64,000 nt of DNA from Bradyrhizobium sp. CSS354 (GTDB lineage: Bacteria > Pseudomonadota > Alphaproteobacteria > Rhizobiales > Xanthobacteraceae), in contig NZ_JAACFU010000012.1 in assembly GCF_029051725.1 (NCBI RefSeq), positions 1-64,000 of the forward strand, read 5' to 3'. The notes beneath the pieces were generated by a model. The model searched no databases and had not been told where the DNA came from. It worked only from the letters and a program-made list of their open reading frames with translations. Of this stretch, positions 51,596 through 59,717 are shown in pieces. The position numbers and the translations under genes are program-made. Numbering within the stretch: the stretch's first letter is position 1; each line of letters starts with the position of its first letter.

Positions 51596-51620
51596 AACGC
51601 ACAACTCACGTGCCGGTTCC
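51596..51620 (-). promoter_or_regulatory. predicted EcfG promoter of the small membrane protein gene
   Basis: On the minus strand GGAAC (51616-51620) and CGTT (51596-51599) are exactly 16 bases apart, a full match to the consensus. Transcription would start near 51588, giving a leader of about 30 bases. Confidence 0.7.
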
Positions 51621-51829
51621 ATTGAGGCAACCCTCTGCAACTTCTAGTAATTCCGTACTTCTACCGTCAGTCGGCCTGCCTAAAACTTGACCCTTTTCCT
51701 TTCAGATGCAGTCACCGTTTGGGCCCTGAGCCACAAACGGCATGCGATTGCCTGGTCTTGCGTGCCCCTTTTTTCCGATGTTGCCGGGGGCCACTTCACG
51801 AACTTTGTAATGGGAATTGGGGGACTTCG

Positions 51830-53832
51830 ATGCTGAATCGTCTGACCGTATCCGCGCTGCTGAAGGCGGTGATCGCGATCAATCGATCTGCGTGGTGATC
51901 GCACTCTCGCTCACCGCCTACGAGTCCTGGGATCGCCTGGTCCGCCTCCTGAACGCGACCGAGCCGATGGACGGCGAGATCGAGAAATATCTGCGCGCCC
52001 TGCGCGATGCCCAAATGCCCGCCATGGCGCGCGCGCTCCAGCTGCTGCCCAGTATGGACTTCCCGCAGTCGGGCACTCTGGTACCGGAGCTCGCGCGTCT
52101 GTTCAAATTGCTGACCGAAGAGCAGAAGCAGTTCTGGGAGGATGTCGCCAAGCCGAAGGACCAGCGCCGCGCCAGCCTGCCCAAGGAATACATGGAGACG
52201 ACGCAGGGCCTGCTCGACACGCTCGACAAGCTCTCGAACACCTTGGCCGCCACCGTCAATCACCTGGACGCCGCGATCGACCAGCTCCTGTCGATCAAGC
52301 AGAACGCCTGGCTGCTCCGCAACACCGCGGGCGAGGCGTCGCTGATCGTCTCGACCGGACTGGCCGCCGGCAAGATCACGCCGGAAGGCCGCTACGCTTA
52401 TACCCAACATGTCGGCGGCACGAGCGCGATGTGGAAGGCGCTGGAGTTGTCGACGTCCGGCATGCAGTTGCCGGCTGGGCTCGCCTCCGCGATGGCGGCC
52501 GCCAAGACCTCCTATTTCGAGCCGCAATATCTGGCCTTGCGCGACCGTCTCGCCGACGCGCTGGTCAAGGGTGAGAAGCCCGAGATGACGGCGAACCAAT
52601 GGAGCCCGCTCACGGTCGGCCGCATGGCGAGCGCGGTCGCAGTGGCAGAAGGTGCGCTCGATGCTGCCAAGATCCACACGCAGGAGCAGCGCGGCGCCGC
52701 AGAGCGCGCACTGATCGTGCAGCTGACGCTGCTGGCGCTCGCCGTGGGGCTTGCCGTCGGCGCGATCATGCTGGTCAATCGCCGCGTCATCACTCCGCTC
52801 AACACCATCCGGGATGCCATGCTGAAGGTCGCCGGCGGCGACCTTGCCGTCGATAGCGGCTATCTCGATCGCAACGATGAGATCGGCGCGCTTGCCGGCG
52901 CGCTGGAGACCTTCAAGCAGCAGGCCAACGAGAAGCTCAAGATCGAGGCGCAGGAGCGCGAACGCAATGCGGGCGCCTCCGCGCGCCAACGCGCGGTCGA
53001 GACCTATGTCGGCGAGTTCGAGGGCGCGGTGCGCAAGACGCTCGGCGAATTGAGCGAAGCCTCCGGCGAAATGCGCAAGACCTCGGGCGATCTCTCCGCG
53101 GTGTCGCGGCAGACCAACGACCGCGTGCAGGTCGCGGGCAAGGCCTCCAATGACGCCTCCATGAGCGTCGACAGCGTCGCCGCCGCAGCCGAAGAGCTCA
53201 GCGCCTCGATCAACGACATCAGCCAGCAGGCCGCGCATGCCGCGGGCATCGCCAGCCGCGCCGTGACCCAGGCGCGCGACACCGACGGCACGGTGCAGGG
53301 ACTTCAGAAGTCGGCCGGCCGCATCGGCGAGGTCGTGGGCCTGATCAACACCATTGCGCAGCAGACCAATTTGCTCGCGCTCAACGCCACGATCGAGGCG
53401 GCCCGCGCCGGCGAAGCCGGGCGCGGCTTTGCCGTGGTCGCCTCCGAGGTGAAGTCGCTGGCGAGCCAGACCGCCAAGGCAACCGAGGAGATCTCCGAGC
53501 AGATCGCCGACATCCAGAAGGTCGCGGGCGACGCCATCAGCGCGATCCAGACCATCGGCGGCATCATCGGCGAAGTTAACGAGGTCGCGACCGCAATCGC
53601 CGCCGCCGTGCAGGAGCAGGGGGCGGCCACGCAAGAGATCACCCGCAGCACCCAGTTTGCGGCGCAGGGCACCAAGAACGTCTCGGACAACATCACCGGC
53701 GTCAAATCCGATGCTGACGCTGCTGCCGCCGCCGCCGACAACGTAAAGCACGCCTCCGAGATGCTGGAGAGCCAGAGCCGCCAGCTCGGCCATGAGGTCA
53801 GCGACTTCCTCGGCAAGATCCGCGCGGCGTAG
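51830..53832 (+). pseudogene. methyl-accepting chemotaxis protein with a frameshift in TM1
   Basis: The natural start is ATG 51830 after GGGGGACTTCG, giving MLNRLTVSALLKAVIAI and then a stop at 51896. From 51883 the next frame continues SICVVIALSLTAYESWDRL and runs to 53832. Joining the two needs one missing base between 51880 and 51883, exactly in the first membrane helix. The remainder is intact: periplasmic domain, TM2 (LALAVGLAVGAIMLVNRRVI), HAMP, and the MCP core with NLLALNATIEAARAGEAGRGFAVVASEV. Either a sequencing error or a real inactivated receptor; if real, no good internal start exists before TM1 is lost. Confidence 0.85.
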
Positions 53833-53869
53833 GATAGGCCGCTTAAAGAGAGCCGCGCCCACACCCTCG

Positions 53870-53900
53870 GTGTCGTCCTGGCTTTCGCCAGGACGACGTA
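53870..53900. repeat. single family B arm
   Basis: GTCGTCCTGGCTTTCGCCAGG followed by ACGAC, a solo hairpin between the chemoreceptor end and the convergent DUF2865 gene. It equals one arm of the elements at 31916 and 62321. Confidence 0.7.
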
Positions 53901-53905
53901 GACGG

Positions 53906-54559
53906 CTACTCCTTAGCCACCACCGGCACTTGGCGGAATCTTGCGCGCACCGAATCCGGCAGCGGGGAGAAATTCATTGCGACACCGCGGCGGTCGTTGG
54001 CATTGCGGCTGGCGACCACCAGACCGTCGGCGCCCGCGACGATGTCGCCTTTGCGCAAGGTGGGATCGTCGTCGACCTTGACCTGAGCGAGCCCGACCGG
54101 ATCCTTGCCGTTGCAGGTGCAGCCTGCGACAATCTCATTGCGATAGCGGAACGCGTTGGGCAGGTCGGAATAGGATTTCCCCTTGTCCGTCGTCGCGTCG
54201 TCGATGTTGCCGCCATAGACCAGCGAGGTCTCCGAGGCCGGGCAGAAGCTCTTGCAGGATTGCGCCTTGCTCTCGGAATCATTTCCCTGCGCCGGGAAAT
54301 AACGTCCGTCGCAGCCGCGCACGCAATAGGCCGTGCCGCCGCCATAGGATGCCCGCTGGCGCGGCGTGTCGTAGCGCGGCGTGTCATCGGTCTGGAACGG
54401 CATGCGAATCTGGGGCGCCGGCCGCCCGCGGAAGCCGCCGAACAGCGCCGAGAAAAAGTCCTCCGCATGGGCCGATGGCGTCAGCGCGAGGCCGAAGGAG
54501 GCAACGGCGACGAATGCCGCCGCGCCACCCGCGAGTTTGCCGATCGAACTTCTCTTCAT
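53906..54559 (-). CDS. DUF2865 exported cysteine-containing protein
   Basis: A 217-residue exported protein; the signal peptide ends at about ASFGLALTPSHAE-like ALTPSAHAEDF. The DUF2865 domain is visible from AYCVRGCDGRYFPAQGN through SCKSFCPASETSLVYGG to AGCTCNGKDPVGLA, with six Cys probably in disulfides. It follows the L,D-transpeptidase gene by 17 bases and shares its promoter, so an envelope role with that enzyme is likely. Function unknown. Confidence 0.88.
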   Translation of the reverse strand: MKRSSIGKLAGGAAAFVAVASFGLALTPSAHAEDFFSALFGGFRGRPAPQIRMPFQTDDTPRYDTPRQRASYGGGTAYCVRGCDGRYFPAQGNDSESKAQSCKSFCPASETSLVYGGNIDDATTDKGKSYSDLPNAFRYRNEIVAGCTCNGKDPVGLAQVKVDDDPTLRKGDIVAGADGLVVASRNANDRRGVAMNFSPLPDSVRARFRQVPVVAKE

Positions 54560-54576
54560 GTGACCTCGCTCGACCC

Positions 54577-55395
54577 TTAGTTCACGGCCGAATTCGAAAT
54601 GTTCAGCGCCTGCCGGCCCGAGGGCAGCGCCGTCACGGCCGGGCGCTTGCGCACGGAATCGCTGCCTTTCGCCATCAGCGGCGCGTTCTTCGGCAGCACA
54701 ACGACTTTGGCGCCGACATTGACGCGGCCGAACAGGTCGGTGACGTCCTCATTTGTCATGCGGATGCAGCCGGACGAAACGAACTTGCCAATCGTGCTGG
54801 GATCGTTGGTGCCATGAATGCGGTATTCGCTCGACCCGAGATACATCGCACGCGCGCCGAGCGGATTAGCGGGGCCGCCCGCGACGAAGCGGGGCAGATA
54901 AGGTTGGCGCGCAATCATCTCAGCCGGCGGATGCCAGTCCGGCCATTCCGCCTTGCGGCTGACGCTCTGCACGCCCGACCAGGTGAAGCCCTCGCGCCCG
55001 ACACCGACGCCATAACGGATGGCGCGGCCCTGTCCGAGCACGTAGTAAAGATAAGTATTGTTGGTATCGATCACGATGGTACCGGCCGGCTCGCTCCGGT
55101 CGAAGCTGACAATCTGCTTGCGCAGGCGATCGGGCAGCGCGGCATCCTCGTCGGGCGCCTGCGCGCTCTGGCTTGCATAGCCTTGGTTTGGATAGCCTTG
55201 GTTCGCATAGCCTTGGTTCGCATAACCCTGCGAATAGCCCTGGTCCTGAGGGTAGGCCTGATCCTGCGGATAGGTGTAGCCCAGTGTTTGTGCGCTTGCG
55301 GCGCCGAACGGCATTGCCAGCAAAGCGGTTGCGAAGGCGAAGGCGGTGATGCGGCGCGGCGATAAGCGGCGTCGGACTGCAGAGAACTTCGTCAT
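54577..55395 (-). CDS. L,D-transpeptidase (YkuD domain)
   Basis: A 272-residue exported enzyme. After the signal peptide (FAFATALLAMPFGAASA) a low-complexity block of GYANQ/GYPNQ/GYSQ units (residues ~45-72) leads into the YkuD domain with YGVGVGREGFTWSG and the catalytic HGTNDPSTIGKFVSSGCIRM. It forms 3-3 cross-links or attaches proteins to peptidoglycan. DUF2865 is co-transcribed 17 bases downstream. A perfect EcfG promoter lies 50-74 bases upstream, so stress induction is predicted. Confidence 0.93.
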   Translation of the reverse strand: MTKFSAVRRRLSPRRITAFAFATALLAMPFGAASAQTLGYTYPQDQAYPQDQGYSQGYANQGYANQGYPNQGYASQSAQAPDEDAALPDRLRKQIVSFDRSEPAGTIVIDTNNTYLYYVLGQGRAIRYGVGVGREGFTWSGVQSVSRKAEWPDWHPPAEMIARQPYLPRFVAGGPANPLGARAMYLGSSEYRIHGTNDPSTIGKFVSSGCIRMTNEDVTDLFGRVNVGAKVVVLPKNAPLMAKGSDSVRKRPAVTALPSGRQALNISNSAVN

Positions 55396-55443
55396 GTGCT
55401 GCCCCGTTGGATACCCGCATCAGGGTGATGCGCTGGTTCGATC

Positions 55444-55469
55444 AACGCAGTCGAACCGGCACAAGTTCC
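55444..55469 (-). promoter_or_regulatory. predicted EcfG promoter of the L,D-transpeptidase-DUF2865 unit
   Basis: Minus strand GGAAC (55465-55469) and CGTT (55444-55447) with a 17-base spacer, both boxes matching the consensus. Confidence 0.65.
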
Positions 55470-55528
55470 GCGGCGCGATGCAGCAGCGACGTCACAGTCA
55501 AGCGAGCATCGCTTCACGAAGCCGCGAT

Positions 55529-55553
55529 GGAACCCGCAGCAGGCTTGGACGTT
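55529..55553 (+). promoter_or_regulatory. predicted EcfG promoter of the AI-2E-type transporter gene
   Basis: GGAAC (55529-55533) and CGTT (55550-55553) with a 16-base spacer on the plus strand, 50 bases before the GTG start. It is divergent from the promoter at 55444-55469. Confidence 0.65.
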
Positions 55554-55604
55554 CTTGTCTGGTCATGGGCGCGCGGACCGAAGACTCCGTGCCGGAGAAG
55601 TATT

Positions 55605-56717
55605 GTGCGCGTCCTTCCCAGCGAACGTCTGACTTCCGGCAACGGCGAAGGCACTCCGCTTCCCGAGAGCCACGGCGAACTCCCGCCGGTGATCCGCCGC
55701 ACCGAGCTCGTCGCCTTCTCGCTCGCCGGACTTCTCCTCATCGCAATCGTCGCGGTGCTCTATGTCGGAAAGGCGTTCTTTCTGCCTGTGGTAATGGCGT
55801 TCGTCACCGGCACGATGCTCTCGCCGGCAGCGACCTTCCTGGAGAAACAGAAAGTGCCGCGGAGTCTCGCCGCCGCGCTGATCGTGTTCGCGGTGACCGC
55901 CGTAGTCGGCTTCATCGTCGCGCTGATTGCCTCGCCGGCGATGGAATGGAGCTCGCGCCTGCCCGAACTCGGCGCGCAGTTGAAAGACAAGGTCCACGTG
56001 TTAGACCGGCCGCTGGCGCTGTGGCGAGAGCTGCAGACGATGCTCGGCGGCTCGGAGGGATTGCCGAGCCTCCAGATGCCGAAATTCGAGTGGGTACAGC
56101 CGACGATCGAATTCCTGTCACCGACCTTTACCGAATTTCTGCTGTTCTTCGTCACCCTGATCCTGTTCATCGCCAGTTGGCGGGACCTGCGACGGGCGAT
56201 GATCATGACCTTCAGCGATCATGACGCACGGTTGCGCACGCTTCGCATCCTCAACGAGATTGAGGTCCATCTCGGCAGCTATCTCTTGACCGTCACCCTC
56301 ATCAATGTCGGCGTCGGCGTCGCCGCCGGCCTAGTCTGTGCCCTCACCGGAATGCCCAATCCGGCTGGCCTCGGCGCGCTCGCGGCCACCCTCAATTTCA
56401 TTCCGATCATCGGACCGGTGGCCATGTTCGCCATTCTGGTCGTGGTGGGACTGGTCACCTTCCCGACTGTCAGCGGCGGCCTGATGGCGGCGCTCGCCTT
56501 TGGCGGCATCACCTTCCTGGAGGGACATTTCGTCACGCCGACCATCATCGGCCGGCGGCTGGCGCTCAATGCGCTCGCGGTGCTGCTGGCGCTGGCGTTC
56601 TGGACTTGGCTGTGGGGCCCGATGGGTGCGTTCCTGTCGTCGCCGCTGCTGATCGTAGCCCTGATCCTGAAGGAGCATCTGTTGCCGGAGGATTCGCCGC
56701 AGCTCCCGCAGGACTAA
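55605..56717 (+). CDS. AI-2E family transporter (PerM-like)
   Basis: A 370-residue protein with about eight helices in the AI-2E/PerM layout (VVMAFVTGTMLSPAATFLEK, TVTLINVGVGVAAGLVCALTG, NFIPIIGPVAMFAIL, EGHFVTPTIIGRRL). GTG 55605 is supported by GGAGAAG 5 bases upstream; the frame continues further upstream without a ribosome-binding site. Members export autoinducer-2 or ions such as Na+/H+; substrate unknown. Followed by the YqjD-like gene after 77 bases with its own EcfG promoter. Confidence 0.88.
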   Translation: MRVLPSERLTSGNGEGTPLPESHGELPPVIRRTELVAFSLAGLLLIAIVAVLYVGKAFFLPVVMAFVTGTMLSPAATFLEKQKVPRSLAAALIVFAVTAVVGFIVALIASPAMEWSSRLPELGAQLKDKVHVLDRPLALWRELQTMLGGSEGLPSLQMPKFEWVQPTIEFLSPTFTEFLLFFVTLILFIASWRDLRRAMIMTFSDHDARLRTLRILNEIEVHLGSYLLTVTLINVGVGVAAGLVCALTGMPNPAGLGALAATLNFIPIIGPVAMFAILVVVGLVTFPTVSGGLMAALAFGGITFLEGHFVTPTIIGRRLALNALAVLLALAFWTWLWGPMGAFLSSPLLIVALILKEHLLPEDSPQLPQD

Positions 56718-56731
56718 CGGTTTCCGTGAAC

Positions 56732-56756
56732 GGAACTTACCCGACGACGAAACGTT
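56732..56756 (+). promoter_or_regulatory. predicted EcfG promoter of the YqjD-like gene
   Basis: GGAAC (56732-56736), 16 bases, CGTT (56753-56756): a full consensus match. Predicted start near 56764, 31 bases before ATG 56795. Confidence 0.7.
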
Positions 56757-56794
56757 TCCCGGCTGTCTCAACCGTCAGCAGTTCGGAGCCCCTG

Positions 56795-57166
56795 ATGTCC
56801 ACCACCAATGCCGAAGCCGGGATGAGAGACTGGACCGACAAAGCCACCCGAGAACGCCTCGAGAAGGATGTAGCAGCCGTGAAAAGCGATATCGCCGCCC
56901 TCACTGATCAGATCACCGACGCGCTCAATACTTTTGCCAACTCATCGGGCAAGCAGGCCCGCCGCGGCTATCGCCAGGCGCGCGAGAACGTGGATTCCGC
57001 GATCGACGACATGTCGGAGCGCGGCAGCGCGATGATGGGCGCGGCACAGGAGGCCTACGGCTCGATCGAGGAGACGCTGGAGGACGCGATCAGCCAGCGG
57101 CCGCTCGCGACCGTCGGGCTCGCGCTCGGCATCGGCTTCCTGATCGGCGCGGCCTGGCGCCGCTGA
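56795..57166 (+). CDS. ElaB/YqjD/DUF883-type membrane-anchored stress protein
   Basis: A 123-residue protein with a coiled N-terminal part (EKDVAAVKSDIAALTDQITDAL), a middle helix with SAMMGAAQEAYGSIEETLEDAI, and the typical ending SQRPLATVGLALGIGFLIGAAWRR that anchors it in the inner membrane. E. coli YqjD/ElaB of this layout bind ribosomes in stationary phase. GGAG about 6 bases upstream supports ATG 56795. The holin-like gene follows by 79 bases. Confidence 0.85.
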   Translation: MSTTNAEAGMRDWTDKATRERLEKDVAAVKSDIAALTDQITDALNTFANSSGKQARRGYRQARENVDSAIDDMSERGSAMMGAAQEAYGSIEETLEDAISQRPLATVGLALGIGFLIGAAWRR

Positions 57167-57245
57167 GGTCGCGAAGGGGGTATCGAGACGGTGGCGCAGC
57201 AGCGGCGCCGCCGGTGCCGGCTTGTGGGATCTGAGGAGCAAGGCC

Positions 57246-57701
57246 ATGTTTCAGCGCATCATCGACGGGATCAGCGCATCCACCGGCACCACTGTGCGGC
57301 TGACCTCGCTGGCAGCAGGCGCGGCGTTCGCACTGTTCATCACCACGTGCTTCCTGTGCGCGGCGGCGTTCATTTCGGTGCTCAACAAATATGGTCCGGT
57401 GCAGGCCTGCCTCACCGGTGCAGGCATCTTCTTTCTGCTGACTCTGACCGCGGCGGTGAGCTATTGGGTCTACAAACGGCAGCTGCGCAAGCAAGCTCAT
57501 ATCGCGGCCGAGCGCGCCACGAAGTCGGCCGCCTCGAGCATGCTCGCGGATCCCATGCTGCTTGCTACCGGACTCCAGATCGCTCGCGCCATCGGGATCA
57601 AGCGGCTGTTGCCGATCCTGGCGATCGGCGGCGTCGCCCTCGGAATCATGGCGAGCCGCGCCGGCGCACCCGACGAGGTCTCGGCTGAACCTGCCGAGTA
57701 G
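57246..57701 (+). CDS. small membrane protein, holin-VI/YqjE-like
   Basis: A 151-residue protein from ATG 57246 (GAGGAG 7 bases upstream). Two adjacent hydrophobic helices (AAGAAFALFITTCFLCAAAFISVL and AGIFFLLTLTAAVSYWVYKR), then a short basic stretch and a third weak helix near LLPILAIGGVALGIMASR. Following a YqjD-like gene is the same order as yqjD-yqjE in E. coli, so I call it YqjE-like by position and topology only. Probably under the same EcfG promoter. Confidence 0.7.
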   Translation: MFQRIIDGISASTGTTVRLTSLAAGAAFALFITTCFLCAAAFISVLNKYGPVQACLTGAGIFFLLTLTAAVSYWVYKRQLRKQAHIAAERATKSAASSMLADPMLLATGLQIARAIGIKRLLPILAIGGVALGIMASRAGAPDEVSAEPAE

Positions 57702-57877
57702 CAGCTAGCGCACCTTAGAAAATTTCGTTCCAAGTCCCGCGAACGCATCTATCGACTCGGCACCGGCGGCCTTCGCCACTATTGCGCCGTTTGCCTGCGC
57801 CATCACGCAAACGCTACTCGGATAGGCAGGCGGTTGCCGCTAAAAGCAGCGCCCCTGATTCCAAAAGCCATTTTTCG

Positions 57878-59020
57878 ATGAAACCGTCCGTCCAGGCGAA
57901 CCTCGCCGCATTCCATCACGACCCCCGGCTCTATTTGACGCTCGGTATCGCCAACTGGTCGGTTTTCGTCGACCACATCCCGAACAACGTCGTCAATTTG
58001 CTGACGCTGCGCAACTTCGGCTTCAGCGGCGCCGCAGACTTGTTCGTGTTCGTGGTGGGCTATGGCGTCGCGATCATTCACGGCAGGATAGCACTGGAGC
58101 GCGGCTACGTCGTCGCGGCGACGCGCATCTTTCGCCGCGTCTGGCGGCTGTATGCCGCCTATGTCGTGCTGTTCGTGATCTATATCGACACCATCGCCTA
58201 TGTCGCCTCGCAATCCAAGGCGCCCGAGATCATCCACGAATACAACATATCGGGAATTCTCGAGCACCCGCTGCGTATCCTGGTGCGCGGCCTCGTGCTC
58301 CAGGAGGAGCCGCTGAATCTCGACCTGTTACAGCTGATGATACCGCTGATGGCCTTCTTTCCGTTCGCGCTGTGGGGGCTGTTGCGGCGGCCGAACCTGA
58401 CGCTTGCGGCATCGGTCGCGCTGTACGTTGCGGCACGCTGGTTCGACTGGAATTTCCGGGTCTATCCGGACCAGGAGTGGACCTTCAACCCGTTCTGCTG
58501 GCAGATGCTGATGGTGCTGGGCGGCTGGTTCGCCGTGACCGGTGCGTCGAGCCGCGCGCTGCACGGCCTGTCCTGGCTGCGCGTGCTCGCAGGCGCCTAT
58601 CTCGTATTCGCGATGGCGATCACGCTGATGCGCCACTCGCCGGCGCTTGCCGCCTACCTACCGGACATCGTACTCGACAACATCACGCCGACCGACAAGG
58701 AAAACCTCGCACCCTATCGCGTGGTCCACTTCCTCGCGCTCGCTTTCCTCGCGACACATCTCGTCCCGGCCGATCATCCCGGCCTGCAATGGAGATCGCT
58801 ACGGGCGGTCATCAGATGCGGCGAGGAATGGCTCGCGGTGTTCTGCGTCGGCGTATTCCTGTCCTTAGCCGGCCATCTCATCCTGATCACCGGCGCAAAT
58901 CTGGTGGTGATGCAGATCGCCGTGAGTCTGGCCGGCTTCGCGGCGATGGCCGCGGTTGCATATTACATCGCCTGGTCGAAGCGGCAGGACCTGCCCGCGG
59001 CCTTGCGGCAGCAGGCCTAA
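57878..59020 (+). CDS. OpgC-type acyltransferase-like membrane protein
   Basis: A 381-residue protein with about ten helices. The OpgC family hallmarks are LTLGIANWSVFVDHIPNNVVNLLTLRNFGFSGAADLFVFVVGYG (residues ~18-61), EEPLNLDLLQLMIPLMAF and a C-terminal RVVHFLALAFLATH. OpgC transfers succinyl groups to periplasmic glucans; in Bradyrhizobium the cyclic beta-glucans carry phosphocholine and other groups, so the substituent here is open. ATG 57878 begins the conserved part. A TetR-type regulator follows by 82 bases. Confidence 0.9.
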   Translation: MKPSVQANLAAFHHDPRLYLTLGIANWSVFVDHIPNNVVNLLTLRNFGFSGAADLFVFVVGYGVAIIHGRIALERGYVVAATRIFRRVWRLYAAYVVLFVIYIDTIAYVASQSKAPEIIHEYNISGILEHPLRILVRGLVLQEEPLNLDLLQLMIPLMAFFPFALWGLLRRPNLTLAASVALYVAARWFDWNFRVYPDQEWTFNPFCWQMLMVLGGWFAVTGASSRALHGLSWLRVLAGAYLVFAMAITLMRHSPALAAYLPDIVLDNITPTDKENLAPYRVVHFLALAFLATHLVPADHPGLQWRSLRAVIRCGEEWLAVFCVGVFLSLAGHLILITGANLVVMQIAVSLAGFAAMAAVAYYIAWSKRQDLPAALRQQA

Positions 59021-59102
59021 CCCGGCACCTTCCGATTCCGCTAGGCCGGCCATCACGGCTGGGCTATGCGGAGCGGCAGCGGATTGCGCGAGGAGACCGG
59101 GC

Positions 59103-59717
59103 GTGGTGATGGCGAATGGCGGGGGTGAGGGAGCCGAGACCGCGCCCCGGCGCGGCCGGCCGAGGTCGATCGAGACCACCAACGCCATTCTCCAAAGCGC
59201 CTATGCGCTGATGGCCACCACCGGCCTTGCCGCCACCACCATCGACGCGATCGCGCGCCACTCCAGCGTCTCCAAGATGACGATCTACAAATGGTGGCCG
59301 TCCCGCGAAGCCTTGCTGATCGACGCCTTCCTTCACCATGCCGCGCAGATGCTGCCGCTGCCGCCTGCAAACTCGGGCAGCCCTGCCGCGCGCGCACGCC
59401 GCCATGCCGCGGCCTATGCCGAAGCGCTCCAGGGCGAGTTCGGCAAGGTCCAGCTCGCCGTCATCTCCGAATGCATCTCCAAGACCGGCTCGGCGGAGCT
59501 GTTCTACGCCCGCTACCTGCAATTCCGGCGCGACGCGCTGATCGAGATGATCGCCGCGGGCCAGAGCGACGGCAGCATTCTGGCGGAAGCACCGCCCCAG
59601 GATCTCTACGACGCGATCTATGGCGGCCTATTCTACCGCTACGTCTTCGGCATCGCGCCGGTCACACCGGCCTACGCGCGGACTCTGGTTGACCTCGTGC
59701 TGCGGCCGAAGATCTAG
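59103..59717 (+). CDS. TetR/AcrR family transcriptional regulator
   Basis: A 204-residue regulator. GTG 59103 has AGGAGA at 8 bases; GTG 59106 and ATG 59109 are also possible. The DNA-binding part is RGRPRSIETTNAILQSAYAL...TTIDAIARHSSVSKMTIYKWWPSREALLIDAF, followed by a TetR_C_11-like ligand domain with AYAEALQGEFGKVQLAVIS. Target unknown: OpgC upstream on the same strand or genes elsewhere. Its stop overlaps the end of the histidine kinase gene by 4 bases. Confidence 0.88.
   Translation: MVMANGGGEGAETAPRRGRPRSIETTNAILQSAYALMATTGLAATTIDAIARHSSVSKMTIYKWWPSREALLIDAFLHHAAQMLPLPPANSGSPAARARRHAAAYAEALQGEFGKVQLAVISECISKTGSAELFYARYLQFRRDALIEMIAAGQSDGSILAEAPPQDLYDAIYGGLFYRYVFGIAPVTPAYARTLVDLVLRPKI

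Noticed and set aside
51796..53862. 688-residue minus-strand frame
   Set aside because: Antisense to the chemoreceptor, whose HAMP and signalling domains are clear. No known motif.
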